Shown here: positions 16,883 to 25,557 of the stretch, piece after piece
Layout of the letters: each line of letters starts with the position of its first letter
Numbering within the stretch: position 1 is the first letter of the stretch
Source: Bdellovibrionales bacterium
GTDB lineage: Bacteria; Bdellovibrionota; Bdellovibrionia; Bdellovibrionales; UBA1609
Assembly (NCBI GenBank): GCA_019637855.1
Contig: JAHBUX010000006.1
Coordinates: 124,001 to 188,000 of the forward strand
DNA length: 64,000 bases
Reading direction: 5' to 3'
Translations under genes and position numbers: made by a program
Notes under the pieces: generated by a model
The model's database searches: none
Told to the model about the DNA's origin: nothing
The model's input: the letters and a program-made list of their open reading frames with translations, nothing else

Positions 16883-17308
16883 ATGAGCGAGAAACTATAT
16901 TCCAAAAGAGCTCCTGAGCCTGTCGGTCCATATCCCCACGCCCGCCGTGTGGGAGACCTCATCTTTGTTTCGGGTATGGGGCCGCGCCAAGCGGGCAGCA
17001 AAGAGATCCCCGGTGTCACTCAGGATGCCGCGGGCAAGGTCGTAAGCTACGACATCACCACCCAGACACGCTCTGTGATTGAGAATATCCGAATGGTTTT
17101 AGAGGATATGGGCGCAAGCCTTCAAGATGTGGTGGATGTGTCGGTGTTTCTCACCAACATGAAGCAGGACTTCCAGACCTTCAACAAGGTGTATGGCGAG
17201 TACTTCGCTTCAATCGGCCCGACCCGCACCACAGTCGAGGTTTTAAGTCTGCCCACGCCGATTGCGGTGGAGCTTAAAGTCATTGCCCATAAGCCGTTGA
17301 AATCATGA
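16883..17308 (+). CDS. RidA-family protein, 2-aminomuconate deaminase-like
   Basis: The 141-residue product is a YjgF/YER057c/UK114 trimer-forming protein. The substrate arginine lies in GPTRTTVEV. The segments GPYPHARRVGDLIFVSG, IPGVTQDAAGKVVSYDI and VDVSVFLTNMKQDF match, as remembered, the subgroup that deaminates 2-aminomuconate to 4-oxalocrotonate in the 3-hydroxyanthranilate and 2-aminophenol routes, rather than general RidA. That suits the dioxygenase/ALDH operon 3 kb upstream, although two unrelated genes intervene. There is no clear Shine-Dalgarno sequence. Its stop overlaps the next start (ATGA). Confidence 0.9.
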   Translation: MSEKLYSKRAPEPVGPYPHARRVGDLIFVSGMGPRQAGSKEIPGVTQDAAGKVVSYDITTQTRSVIENIRMVLEDMGASLQDVVDVSVFLTNMKQDFQTFNKVYGEYFASIGPTRTTVEVLSLPTPIAVELKVIAHKPLKS

Positions 17309-18786
17309 AGACCCTATTGGTGGTGATGGCTATCATCACGCGCCTGACCTCACTGGACCCGTTTACGCTGTCGGGTATCGACACTTATCAGGCCACGGGC
17401 AATGTGATCGAGCCGTTGGCGCGCACCCACCCTTTAAGCAAAGAGATGATCCCATGGCTGGCCGAGAGTTGGAGCGTGGACACCAAGGCTTCCACCTTCC
17501 GCATAAAGCTGCGCTCGGGCGTGAAGTTTCATAATGGTAAAGAGCTTGGCGCCGAAGACGTGAAGTTCACGTTTGACGCCTACTTCGATCCTAAGTTTGA
17601 GGCGGCCTCTTGGCGCGGCCTGTTTGAGGATATCTCTGAGGCCAAAGTGATCGATGCGCGAACCGTTGAGTTTCGCATGAAGAAACTCAACTATTTGGCT
17701 TTTCAAAATGTGCTGATCACAATGCGCATTTTACCGCAGTCGTTTTACGCCACGGCGGATGCAGTCGCCCGGCGCACACAGTTGATTGGGACTGGGCCTT
17801 TTCAAGTGGCGCGTTTCGAGAGTGGGCGTGCGTTGGAGCTTAAGCCCTTTGCGGACTGGTGGGGTAGTGGCAGGCCTGCCTTCCGCCTACTGATCAAAAC
17901 CGTTACGGACGCCAAGCTTGCTGAAGACATGTTTAAAAAGGGTGAGCTGGATCAGTTCGTTCTGCCGACCGGCGCGATGCCTGAAAAGCTCACCATCGAT
18001 AGCAAAAAATTTCGTCTCTATGACAACCAAGTCAGCAAAGGTGAAGCTTTAGGTTTAGATCTCAATTTGCGCCGCCCGCTGTTTCATGATCGTCGCGTGC
18101 GCGAGGCTCTCTTGGTGTTATGGGATCGTCCTATGCTCAACATGAAGGTCTATAGTGGGCGGGCTGAGCTCGCGCTCGATATGTTTTCGCCGAAGATGAC
18201 CTACTATCCCCCGGGTAAACCCGTGGTTTTTGATAGAGCTCGCGCCACCCAGCTTTTACGGGAGGCGGGGTGGAGCGACTCCAATAAGGATTCCGTGCTC
18301 GATAAGGTCGTGAATGGCGAGCGCCAAGATCTTAGTTTTACGGTGATGGTGAATTCCAGTCAGAGTGAGCGCTGGGTGTCTTTGTACGCGCAAGATGCGG
18401 CCAAGGCCGGCGTGCGCGTAAAGATCAAGCGGCTCGAAGAGACTTCGCAGTGGTGGAAGACTTTGTCTGAGGGCAAGTTTGACGTGGTCGCCGCGCAGGG
18501 CGGGGTGAGCGAAGTGGCTCATGCGGTCACTTGGCGGACGGCGGCTCCCTACAATCTCTCGGGATTCAGTTCAAAAGAGGTCGATGCTCTGCTGGATAAG
18601 CTCGATTCTGAGTTCGATCTCAAAAAGAGACAGGGGATTGAGCGCCAGGTGATTGAAAAATTACGCGCCGACATCCCGCAGGTGCCGGGGCTCTACATGC
18701 CTGGTGAACGGATTTTTTTATCCAATCGACTGCAAGTCGATTCGGAATTTCCACATAACGCATGGGCGTGGCGTTTAAAAGATTAA
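17305..18786 (+). CDS. Family 5 extracellular solute-binding protein, short N-terminus
   Basis: The 493-residue product has the SBP_bac_5 (oligopeptide/nickel-binding) pattern: IPWLAESWSVD, FRIKLRSGVKFHNGKELGAEDVKFTFD and a GTGPFQVARFESGR core. The N-terminus is odd. Only about eight hydrophobic residues precede TRLTSLDPFTLSG, where the mature domain begins, and there is no lipobox, so export is doubtful. The start is fixed by the ATGA overlap with the RidA-like gene. No ABC permease or ATPase genes are in the window. Coupling to RidA suggests uptake or sensing of a ligand related to that chemistry, an inference only. Confidence 0.88.
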   Translation: MKTLLVVMAIITRLTSLDPFTLSGIDTYQATGNVIEPLARTHPLSKEMIPWLAESWSVDTKASTFRIKLRSGVKFHNGKELGAEDVKFTFDAYFDPKFEAASWRGLFEDISEAKVIDARTVEFRMKKLNYLAFQNVLITMRILPQSFYATADAVARRTQLIGTGPFQVARFESGRALELKPFADWWGSGRPAFRLLIKTVTDAKLAEDMFKKGELDQFVLPTGAMPEKLTIDSKKFRLYDNQVSKGEALGLDLNLRRPLFHDRRVREALLVLWDRPMLNMKVYSGRAELALDMFSPKMTYYPPGKPVVFDRARATQLLREAGWSDSNKDSVLDKVVNGERQDLSFTVMVNSSQSERWVSLYAQDAAKAGVRVKIKRLEETSQWWKTLSEGKFDVVAAQGGVSEVAHAVTWRTAAPYNLSGFSSKEVDALLDKLDSEFDLKKRQGIERQVIEKLRADIPQVPGLYMPGERIFLSNRLQVDSEFPHNAWAWRLKD

Positions 18787-18952
18787 CGCTTTTCAAAAAA
18801 CTCGTTAGACAGTTCTGCGCACATTTTCCCGGTCGAAAAATTCCGTCAGTTTTGTCGACAGACAAAGGTTTCACGTTGAAGCGTATCCCCTGATTTTCTA
18901 TGAAAAATCCTGACGCCAGGCGACGATGGTCTCAAGCCAAGGAGATCGGGCC

Positions 18953-21754
18953 ATGAAAAACCTTTTAGTCACGGTGTTGATGGGAATAGCGGTAACCACA
19001 GTTGGTTGCAAACCGTCGAGCTTCAAAGCCAACGGTAAAAGTGAAATCAATCGCATGTCCTGCGTAAGCCAAAAGGCTGTCGATACGGAACACCTGGCGA
19101 TTCAAGGTGACTCGGGTGCTTCTCCTGGCCAAACCGTTCATTATAAATTGAATGAAGATGTGAATTGCTCCCCCAGCCAGACGGTGTCGTGGGCATCAGC
19201 TAGCGGCAAACCGCTTGGCGATGGTTCTGTGGTCACATCTACATATAGAAAACCCGGCGCCTATGTGGTGACCGCGCAGGTGCAAGAAAAGGGCGCGGCC
19301 GCTCCTTACGCCATGTCTTTTAAGACAGTGGTGACCGCAGGCCTTGGTATCAATGCTCCGCAAATAGGCGTGGCCGAAACAGATAGCCATTTTGAATTGG
19401 TGGTTCCTGTCGGTGTCGGCATCACAAATGCGGTGTGGAATTTTGGCGATGGTCAACCGCAAGAGAACTCTCTTGGCCCCATCGAACACACGTTCTATAG
19501 CGCCGGCACTTACAATGTGACAGTGACGGCCACTTTGGCTGATGGCGACACCTCAGTGGCCACGCACACGATTCAGATCCTGCCGGCCAATGACATTATG
19601 AATTGCGCCAATCAGCTGGCGATCTCGGGCCCGACGACCACGGTTGTAGGTTCTCCGATCTCATTGTCTCTTTTTATTCCGACTTGCATGACGACTTATA
19701 TTAACCGTCTGTCGTGGAACTTTGCTGACGGTAGCCCGTCGGTAGGAACGCAGACTGTGCAGCACACGTACACCACACCCGGTGCCTATCATGTGACCGT
19801 AGGCCTTTATACTGGTGAACAGCAACAGCCCTTCGCTACCTTGTCCATCGATATCGTGGTTGCACCCGGTGGCGAAGACCCTGGCGGTGACGATGGTACT
19901 GATCCCGGCACCGATCCCAACGAATGTTCAGAGGTCGGTCAACAGCGCCAAATCAATGGTGAGCTTTACACTGAAAACGCGTCTTGCGGAGTGAACGGTT
20001 CGCGTACGGATTCGTATCGCGATGTGGTTCAACAGCAGTGCAATGTGGTGGGCGATATCCGTCGCTGGGTCGAAACCGGCCGCAGCAAACAGCTGATCAG
20101 CGAAGGCGCATGTATGGGCCAAGCTTGTGAAGTGCCGGCCTCGGCGCTGAACGGCGCGAACCCGGCGACTTTGGGTCTATTGCTCATCGGTGGCAAGTAC
20201 TATCTGGCTGATGGCGCTAGCAAAACGTTCTACTCAAGCACTACGCCCACGGGGGCTTGCTCGACTGTGGCCGAAACTCGCTCTTGCTCGAATGGTCAGC
20301 TGGGTGGATCGACGGCGCACTCAAATCTTGTGTGTCATGAGCCGTGCCCAGGCTTCGGTGCTCATGGCACTGTGAAGACGGGTGTGATCACGGGTTCGGA
20401 AAGCGTTCCGAAAGTTTGCCCCAACGGTGAAACCGGTATCTTTGATATCTTCAACCAGGTGTCGGAGCAGATGTGTAAGGACGGCCAAGTGCTGACCTCG
20501 AACACGATGCGTGGCACTTTGAAAACTCCGGGCGAATGTCCCACTTATGTATGGGCTGGTTCGGAATCTTATTCAGCATGTTCGGCTGCTTGCGGTGGTG
20601 AACAGCAGCGCATGTTTGAATGTCGCAATAGCAGCACTGGCGAATTGGCTCCGGCTGACCGTTGTGTGGGTCCAGCTCCGGTTGTGAAGCGCGTGTGCGA
20701 TGGTAATCCCGAGGCTGTGAAGCGCTCGGAAAGCGAAACGATTCAAGAAGACGGCGGCATGTCGGATATCTGCCCCGAGAATCAAATCGGCGTGATCTCC
20801 AGAGTCCGTCAGGTGGTGGTGACCAGTAACTATGCCTGTATCGACCATGCAGTGAAGGTTGCTTCGACTACTCGCCAAGAGGGTCCGTGGCAAGAAGAGA
20901 AATACTGCCGCGACTACGTTCCTTACCGTTGTTCGCATGATTCCTTAAGCCCGACGCAAGCCACGGGTCGTTATCAGTGGATGTTGAAGTGCGCAGCCAG
21001 TGTTCCGATGATCAAAGACTTCTTGGCTGGCATGGATCGTTATGAATCCGGCAAAGGTAAGAGCACAAATACGCTCTACTTCGGCGGTCACGAAGTGTAT
21101 GCGACCTTTATGAATCGCGCCTACAAGCCCGAGAAAACTTGGAAGGCTCCGACCGATGCCAGCGGCTCTTGCGTGTTGCCCGAAACGGTGTACATCGCCG
21201 CAGTGTGCTCGGCTTCCTGCGCCCGTCCTGAAGAGATGATCATGGGACAAAGAGAAAAGAACGGTAAGCTGCAGTACGCTCCGTTCTTGCAATCTTGGCA
21301 GGAGAAGTTCGCTTACGTCGGAACTCTGCAGTCCAACAGTTCGATGAGCGCGAAGCGTGTTGTGCGCACCGCCGTAGACAACTGGGTGACGGAGCTTGAG
21401 GACACCGACCATGAGATCGTGAATTTCGTGATGAAGTCGGGTGGTCGAGTAAGCTTAACGACCAATCACCCGGTTTTGACGGCCGATGGTCGCATGAAGG
21501 AAGCCCGCGACTTCCAAGTGGGTGAGAGCATGGTGCGCTTGGGCGGCGAGCTCGATGAGATCGTCAGCGCCGAGGTCACTCAGTACCATGGCAAGGTGTA
21601 CAACGTGTTCGTGAAGTCGGCCTCGCTCCACAAAAATATCGTGGTGACGAACGGCTACTTGAACGGCACGGCCTACTTCCAAAACGAAGGTAAGAAGCAC
21701 TTGAACCGAGTCTTGTTCCGCAACAACTTGACCCATGGAGTGTTCGGTAAATGA
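18953..21754 (+). CDS. PKD-domain lipoprotein with C-terminal Hint domain
   Basis: The best start is ATG at 18953 (MKNLLVTVLMGIAVTTVGCK, lipobox TVGC), nine codons inside the longest frame. PKD-like modules follow, with typical WNFGDGQPQENSLGPIEHTF and WNFADGSPSVGTQTVQHTY segments. Then come a Gly/Asp-rich linker (GGEDPGGDDGTDPGTDP), a long Cys-rich region including a thrombospondin-like SAACGGEQQRMFEC, and a last ~135 residues resembling a Hedgehog/intein (Hint) fold. In that fold a Cys in SASCARPEEMIM stands where block A begins, TTNHPVLTADGRM is block B-like (TxxH), and HGKVYNVFV precedes the final NIVVTNGYLNGT. Hint domains self-cleave or splice, so the protein may process itself on the surface. 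The next gene overlaps by ATGA. Confidence 0.88.
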   Translation: MKNLLVTVLMGIAVTTVGCKPSSFKANGKSEINRMSCVSQKAVDTEHLAIQGDSGASPGQTVHYKLNEDVNCSPSQTVSWASASGKPLGDGSVVTSTYRKPGAYVVTAQVQEKGAAAPYAMSFKTVVTAGLGINAPQIGVAETDSHFELVVPVGVGITNAVWNFGDGQPQENSLGPIEHTFYSAGTYNVTVTATLADGDTSVATHTIQILPANDIMNCANQLAISGPTTTVVGSPISLSLFIPTCMTTYINRLSWNFADGSPSVGTQTVQHTYTTPGAYHVTVGLYTGEQQQPFATLSIDIVVAPGGEDPGGDDGTDPGTDPNECSEVGQQRQINGELYTENASCGVNGSRTDSYRDVVQQQCNVVGDIRRWVETGRSKQLISEGACMGQACEVPASALNGANPATLGLLLIGGKYYLADGASKTFYSSTTPTGACSTVAETRSCSNGQLGGSTAHSNLVCHEPCPGFGAHGTVKTGVITGSESVPKVCPNGETGIFDIFNQVSEQMCKDGQVLTSNTMRGTLKTPGECPTYVWAGSESYSACSAACGGEQQRMFECRNSSTGELAPADRCVGPAPVVKRVCDGNPEAVKRSESETIQEDGGMSDICPENQIGVISRVRQVVVTSNYACIDHAVKVASTTRQEGPWQEEKYCRDYVPYRCSHDSLSPTQATGRYQWMLKCAASVPMIKDFLAGMDRYESGKGKSTNTLYFGGHEVYATFMNRAYKPEKTWKAPTDASGSCVLPETVYIAAVCSASCARPEEMIMGQREKNGKLQYAPFLQSWQEKFAYVGTLQSNSSMSAKRVVRTAVDNWVTELEDTDHEIVNFVMKSGGRVSLTTNHPVLTADGRMKEARDFQVGESMVRLGGELDEIVSAEVTQYHGKVYNVFVKSASLHKNIVVTNGYLNGTAYFQNEGKKHLNRVLFRNNLTHGVFGK

Positions 21755-22443
21755 GACGGGTGGTCTTTGTCCCGATAGCGTTAGTTCTCGCGTGGTGGGC
21801 GATCTCGGTAACGAGGTCGCTTCCCAGTTCAACCGAAGCAGGTCGAGATCCTGCCGAGAAACCGCAAACGCCGGTGCAATCGCAAACCCCGGTTCAGGCT
21901 ACACCCGCCGCCACGCAAGTGTCTGGTGTGGAGATGGGGAGGGACATTATGGTACAGCCGTTTCAGTTTCAAAAAGAGCTAACGACCTATCTGGATCTGC
22001 AAACCAAGGTCTTTCTTAATGATGTAGAAAAGCGCGAACGTGAGGATCTGCTGCACAACACGTTGTTGATCCGAGCTCTGGGGGCCCGCCTAAAGGTCGC
22101 CAGCCGCTCGATGGAAGTGATGCGCGAGCAAGATGCGGCCATCGACCTGATTCTGGAGGCTTTAAAAGAGGGCGATAAGACCGCCGCTGCTGAAGTTTTA
22201 CGCGAAGTGGTCCAAGACGGTCAGGTTGAGGACGCCAAGATGGAGAAGACGGCCCGCGAGCAACTGGCCGGTCTAAAAGCCGAAGTTTTGTACCAGTGGA
22301 GCGCCACAAACCCGCAGATTGCCTCAAATTTACAGACTTGGCTGCCCGGCCCGGTGTCCAAAAAGATCTGGGACAACGTGGTCCGCATGCAACAGTCCAA
22401 CGCGGCCGAAAGCGCGGCTGAAGGCAGAGCGGCAAGCCACTAA
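21751..22443 (+). CDS. Single-pass membrane protein coupled to the Hint lipoprotein
   Basis: The 230-residue product has one N-terminal membrane segment (VVFVPIALVLAWWAIS), a Pro/Thr/Gln linker with a repeated QTPVQ, and then a long helical, charged domain. No family is recognised. It overlaps the Hint gene by ATGA, so the two proteins are translationally coupled and likely act together. It could be a partner, chaperone or immunity-like factor for the Hint protein, none of which is shown by sequence. Confidence 0.78.
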   Translation: MRRVVFVPIALVLAWWAISVTRSLPSSTEAGRDPAEKPQTPVQSQTPVQATPAATQVSGVEMGRDIMVQPFQFQKELTTYLDLQTKVFLNDVEKREREDLLHNTLLIRALGARLKVASRSMEVMREQDAAIDLILEALKEGDKTAAAEVLREVVQDGQVEDAKMEKTAREQLAGLKAEVLYQWSATNPQIASNLQTWLPGPVSKKIWDNVVRMQQSNAAESAAEGRAASH

Positions 22444-22510
22444 TTCCGCGGACATATTGCTTGATTCTGGGTCCCCGAGCCCTTAGATTACCAACTTCCA
22501 AAACTGGCGC

Positions 22511-22587
22511 GGGGTGGTAGTTAAGTTGGTTATAACGTCCGCCTGTCACGCGGAAGGCCGCGGGTTCGAGTCCCGTCCACCCCGCCA
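22511..22587 (+). tRNA. tRNA-Asp (GTC)
   Basis: A complete cloverleaf folds by hand. The acceptor pairs GGGGTGG with CCACCCC, the D stem GTTA with TAAC, the anticodon stem TCCGC with GCGGA around loop CTGTCAC (anticodon GTC), and the T stem GCGGG with CCCGT around TTCGAGT. Discriminator G73 is followed by encoded CCA. Its 3' end marks the edge of an accessory region. Confidence 0.97.
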
Positions 22588-22710
22588 AATTTATCGCAAG
22601 TTTAGATCAAAAAAATCGTAAGAACTGAAAATCACAGACAAAAGGTTTCAATCACTTAGAGATTCCACCGATGAAGGACGTCACACTTCATCACGCGCAA
22701 TCACGGAAGT

Positions 22711-22743
22711 TGGCTACATTCTGGCTACACGTTGGCTTCACGG
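22711..22743. repeat. Three 11-bp direct repeats, integrase arm-site-like
   Basis: TGGCTACATTC, TGGCTACACGT and TGGCTTCACGG follow each other with an exact 11-bp period, sharing TGGCTnCA. They start 124 bp downstream of the tRNA-Asp 3' end. Iterated TGGCTACA-type repeats near a tRNA 3' end are typical of arm-type binding sites of tyrosine integrases, but no tyrosine integrase gene is present. This is probably a relic attachment site. Confidence 0.65.
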
Positions 22744-22845
22744 ATTCGTTGGTTTGTCGGCCTCGCTTGCTCATCCTTTTTAGCTTTCAAAGAGCCGTTT
22801 TTTAACAATGGCTCAGGCCGAGAAAAAGGAAAGGCTAGGTACAGA

Positions 22846-23040
22846 ATGAAGGACGTTATTGGGATCGTCGTAACAATCGCGATGGCTCTTGGCGGAAGCA
22901 TGGCCCTTAAGAGGTTTCACGATACCGTCAAGCAGGCCGCACTTGAAAAGGCGTCTCAGGGGCTACCGTCCCTGACACAAATGACTCGTTCATTACAAAA
23001 ACCGAAAGGAGACCGGGGCGGAATAAAAAATACGAAATGA
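22846..23040 (+). CDS. Small membrane protein beside the serine recombinase
   Basis: The 64-residue product begins at ATG 22846 with AAAGG/TAGG upstream. One membrane segment (VIGIVVTIAMALGGSMAL) is followed by a basic, polar tail ending KPKGDRGGIKNTK. No family is recognised. It lies between the arm-site-like repeats and the recombinase gene in the same direction, so it is probably cargo or an accessory gene of the integrated element. Confidence 0.6.
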   Translation: MKDVIGIVVTIAMALGGSMALKRFHDTVKQAALEKASQGLPSLTQMTRSLQKPKGDRGGIKNTK

Positions 23041-23160
23041 TCCTGAAATCGTTCAGGAAGTGGGTTTTCTTTTTACGTTCAAAGGAGACCTCTTATATCA
23101 AATTCAGAAATCGAAGGACAAAAAGTCGGTTCATCAACAAACGCCGGGGCGACTCAACAA

Positions 23161-23865
23161 ATGGACTTGGAGCAGCCTAAGGTCTTTTTGTATCTCCGGG
23201 TCAGCACGAACGACCAAAATGTCGAGAGCCAAAAGTTCGCGCTTCTTGATTATTGCTCTCGGCAAGGGCTACAGAACTACGAGATGTTCATTGACCACGG
23301 CATTTCGGGCGCAAAGGAAAGCCGTCCGGCGCTCAATGAAATGATGGCACGAGTAGAAAAGCAAGAATGCTCGCAGGTGATCGTGTTTTCGTTCTCCCGT
23401 TTCGCTCGAAGCGTGAGTCATCTACTGAAGGCGCTCCAGAAATTCAAAGAGAAAAACATCCGTTTTGTCTCGACGACGGAACAGCTAGATACGAACTCTC
23501 CAATGGGATTGGCTCTCTTCACCATCCTCGGGGCGCTCGCGCAAATGGAGAGGGAAATTATCAGAAATCGCGTGATCGCGGGCCTTCAAAACGCAAAGGC
23601 GAAAGGCAAACGCATTGGGCGAGAGCGTAAGAGAAACGATGCTTTGATCCACTCGCTTTTAGAAGCGGGACTCAGTTTTAGGGAGATTTCGAGGATAGCC
23701 CGGTGTTCACATGGGTCTGTGTCAGCTTCTAAACGGGAGCTTCTGGCGAAAAAGGCTCTGCTGAAAGCGCAAGAGGAACAACGGAAGACTGAAGCGGCTC
23801 CCTCTTCCGCAGACGGCCCTCAAGAAGCGGCCGTCGTGGCATCTTCGATCATGCCCCCGCCGTAA
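23161..23865 (+). CDS. Small serine recombinase (resolvase/invertase type)
   Basis: The catalytic domain is complete: FLYLRVSTNDQN gives R13 and nucleophile S15, followed by VIVFSFSRFARS, NSPMGLALFTILGALAQMEREI and GLQNAKAKGKRIGR. A C-terminal HTH of the resolvase type (RNDALIHSLLEAGLSFREIS...CSHGSVSASKRE) contacts DNA, then a 40-residue low-complexity tail. ATG 23161 has no ribosome-binding site. The frame stays open upstream to 23047, and GGAG at 23084-23087 stands seven bases before an in-frame ATA at 23095, which would add 22 residues. The ATG is reported as the conservative start. The gene ends in a perfect intrinsic terminator. It may invert or resolve DNA of the element next to tRNA-Asp. 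Confidence 0.92.
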   Translation: MDLEQPKVFLYLRVSTNDQNVESQKFALLDYCSRQGLQNYEMFIDHGISGAKESRPALNEMMARVEKQECSQVIVFSFSRFARSVSHLLKALQKFKEKNIRFVSTTEQLDTNSPMGLALFTILGALAQMEREIIRNRVIAGLQNAKAKGKRIGRERKRNDALIHSLLEAGLSFREISRIARCSHGSVSASKRELLAKKALLKAQEEQRKTEAAPSSADGPQEAAVVASSIMPPP

Positions 23866-23892
23866 GTATTCTAAAGGAAGCAGAAATGTTAA

Positions 23893-23920
23893 GGGCCGCG
23901 TTTATCGCGGCCCTTTTTTT
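23893..23920 (+). terminator. Intrinsic terminator after the recombinase
   Basis: GGGCCGCG (23893-23900), a TTTAT loop and CGCGGCCC (23906-23913) form a perfect 8-bp GC-rich stem followed by seven T residues. Confidence 0.95.
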
Positions 23921-24059
23921 ATCCGAAGCTCCAAGTGCTTTCCTGACCGGAGTGCAACTGAGCGACTTTCCGGCGGCTAGGCTTCTTGAGAACAATCGAG
24001 CTTCAAACCCTACAGATCAAAGTGATTGATGATCGAGCCAAGAGATTGTGGCGTAGCAC

Positions 24060-24470
24060 CTATCTCTCGCAGATGAGTTCGTCCCAAAAAGTAATGAAAC
24101 CGTAAACCGAAGTCGATGCATCTGTAAACTTGAGCACTGACCCCTTGCCATCAACAGCAATGAAATTGAATGGCTCCCCGAGGGTCCCGGGTTGGATTTC
24201 TCGTCGTGAATTGTGGCGAGATTTTGAAAACCCAAGACGTTTGCAAATCAGGGAATCAATTTTGCCCAGATCTGTAGGCTCATAATTCTCGGTGATGGTA
24301 TAGGACCCCACCCAGTAGTTCTTTTGACCGACCAGGTAGACGGGTCTTTTGACAAGCCACGCATGGTCTTCGATTTGAATTGGTGCTTGAGAACTGTAGC
24401 CAAAAGGCACAGACTCAGCCAAGGCAATATGCACAATAGAGAAGATAAAACAGAATACAAAAATTTTCAT
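24060..24470 (-). CDS. Secreted protein, unknown
   Basis: The preferred start is ATG at 24470 (MKIFVFCFIFSIVHIALAES), which has GGAGG upstream. The longer frame to 24512 adds an unlikely polar leader. The product is about 136 residues with a clean signal peptide and no recognised domain. It follows another secreted-protein gene by 16 bp and likely shares its transcript. The neighbourhood between tRNA-Asp and the repeat-flanked cassette suggests accessory cargo. Confidence 0.78.
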   Translation of the reverse strand: MKIFVFCFIFSIVHIALAESVPFGYSSQAPIQIEDHAWLVKRPVYLVGQKNYWVGSYTITENYEPTDLGKIDSLICKRLGFSKSRHNSRREIQPGTLGEPFNFIAVDGKGSVLKFTDASTSVYGFITFWDELICER

Positions 24471-24486
24471 AGAGCCTCCTGATTTC

Positions 24487-25428
24487 TTACTTTCTCGACT
24501 GCGCCAACTCACAAAAGCCGCCAGAGGGGGCGAGCAGTGGGTTGCCGGCAGCTCTCAGTGTCAGTCTTGTTCCGTTTCTCTCAAGCTCCAGTTCCGAACC
24601 ATCGCTGATTTTTATTTTAGTGAGAGAAATTTGGCGTTCCAAAATGTCAGCTAATGTCAAGTCAGCCGCAAATCCCGTCTTCGCTAGAGTTACGTATTCG
24701 CCGCGAAAACCACGAAAATAGAATCGCAATCCCAATATTCCATTTTGGCTCTCTTCTCCCAGAAAAACTTCAAAAACCTCGGCATCACCGGCAATACCAA
24801 AACCGCACCAAGCGACGCTGGGTGAGCGCCATACGTCACCCAATTGCGGCTGTGGTTTGCTTTCGGAAAATAAATCTCCGACGAGCTTTCTTGTTTTGTC
24901 TGATTTATTTACTTTGTAGCTACGAGCGCGCTGATAAATCCATTCGTGAAAGAGTAGTGCTGCACGATCTCGGGAAGGTAGTAAGTCCCAAAGTTCGCGG
25001 TCGACTTGAATCTTGCCTTGGTTGTCTTGCACGGCAATCTGCACCTTTCGACAACCTGCCGGCAACGGCCCAATCGTGGCATCATCAGTGGGTTTCAAAC
25101 GCTCACCTGCTGGTATAAATTGAAAATCGCGCAACATAGATTCGAACATCTTTACGATACGAATTGTTGCTTCTTCACCGGGCACTCCCGGTGCATCGTT
25201 GAAGTGTCGAATAAAAAACGGAGTGTAGTAAGCCAGATTTTGCTGGAGATCTAAATACGTTCGATCTGGTTTTTGCACTCCAATCACTTCACTTTCGAAG
25301 AGATCGAGAACTCGTAACTCCGTTTCACACTTCACGCCTATACCCCCACCGCCATCGCCGACTCCGCCAGTGGCGCAGAAAGCGAGACAAGGGCAGATCA
25401 ATAAGCTTAAGAATAAAAGGGCTTTCAT
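24487..25428 (-). CDS. Secreted protein with GGVGDGGGG leader and HEWxY motif
   Basis: The start at ATG 25428 (MKALLFLSLLICPCLAFC) is preferred because GAGGAG lies just upstream, giving 313 residues. After the signal peptide comes the Gly-rich GGVGDGGGGIGVKCE, a leader seen on many predatory-bacterium exported proteins. In the middle ALLFHEWIYQRARSYKVNKSDKTRKLVGDLFSE has a single His-Glu pair, not a full HExxH, so metal binding is uncertain. No family is named. It is upstream of, and probably co-transcribed with, the 24060 gene, and divergent from the TIGR02147 regulator, which may control it. Confidence 0.8.
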   Translation of the reverse strand: MKALLFLSLLICPCLAFCATGGVGDGGGGIGVKCETELRVLDLFESEVIGVQKPDRTYLDLQQNLAYYTPFFIRHFNDAPGVPGEEATIRIVKMFESMLRDFQFIPAGERLKPTDDATIGPLPAGCRKVQIAVQDNQGKIQVDRELWDLLPSRDRAALLFHEWIYQRARSYKVNKSDKTRKLVGDLFSESKPQPQLGDVWRSPSVAWCGFGIAGDAEVFEVFLGEESQNGILGLRFYFRGFRGEYVTLAKTGFAADLTLADILERQISLTKIKISDGSELELERNGTRLTLRAAGNPLLAPSGGFCELAQSRK

Positions 25429-25557
25429 ATGCTCTCCTCGACGGCAGGGCCTCACGGATAAGATTTATAATTGAACAAAACCTTGTCGGATAGGTTTTTG
25501 TTAGCTAATTAATAAACTAATCATTGGTATTTCTGGCTAACAAATAGGTAGGCATGC

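Noticed and set aside
22016-22588. Minus-strand 190-codon frame beginning GWTGLEPAAFRVTGGRYNQLNYHP
   Set aside because: It is the antisense translation of tRNA-Asp and the 21751 gene, a known recurrent annotation artefact.
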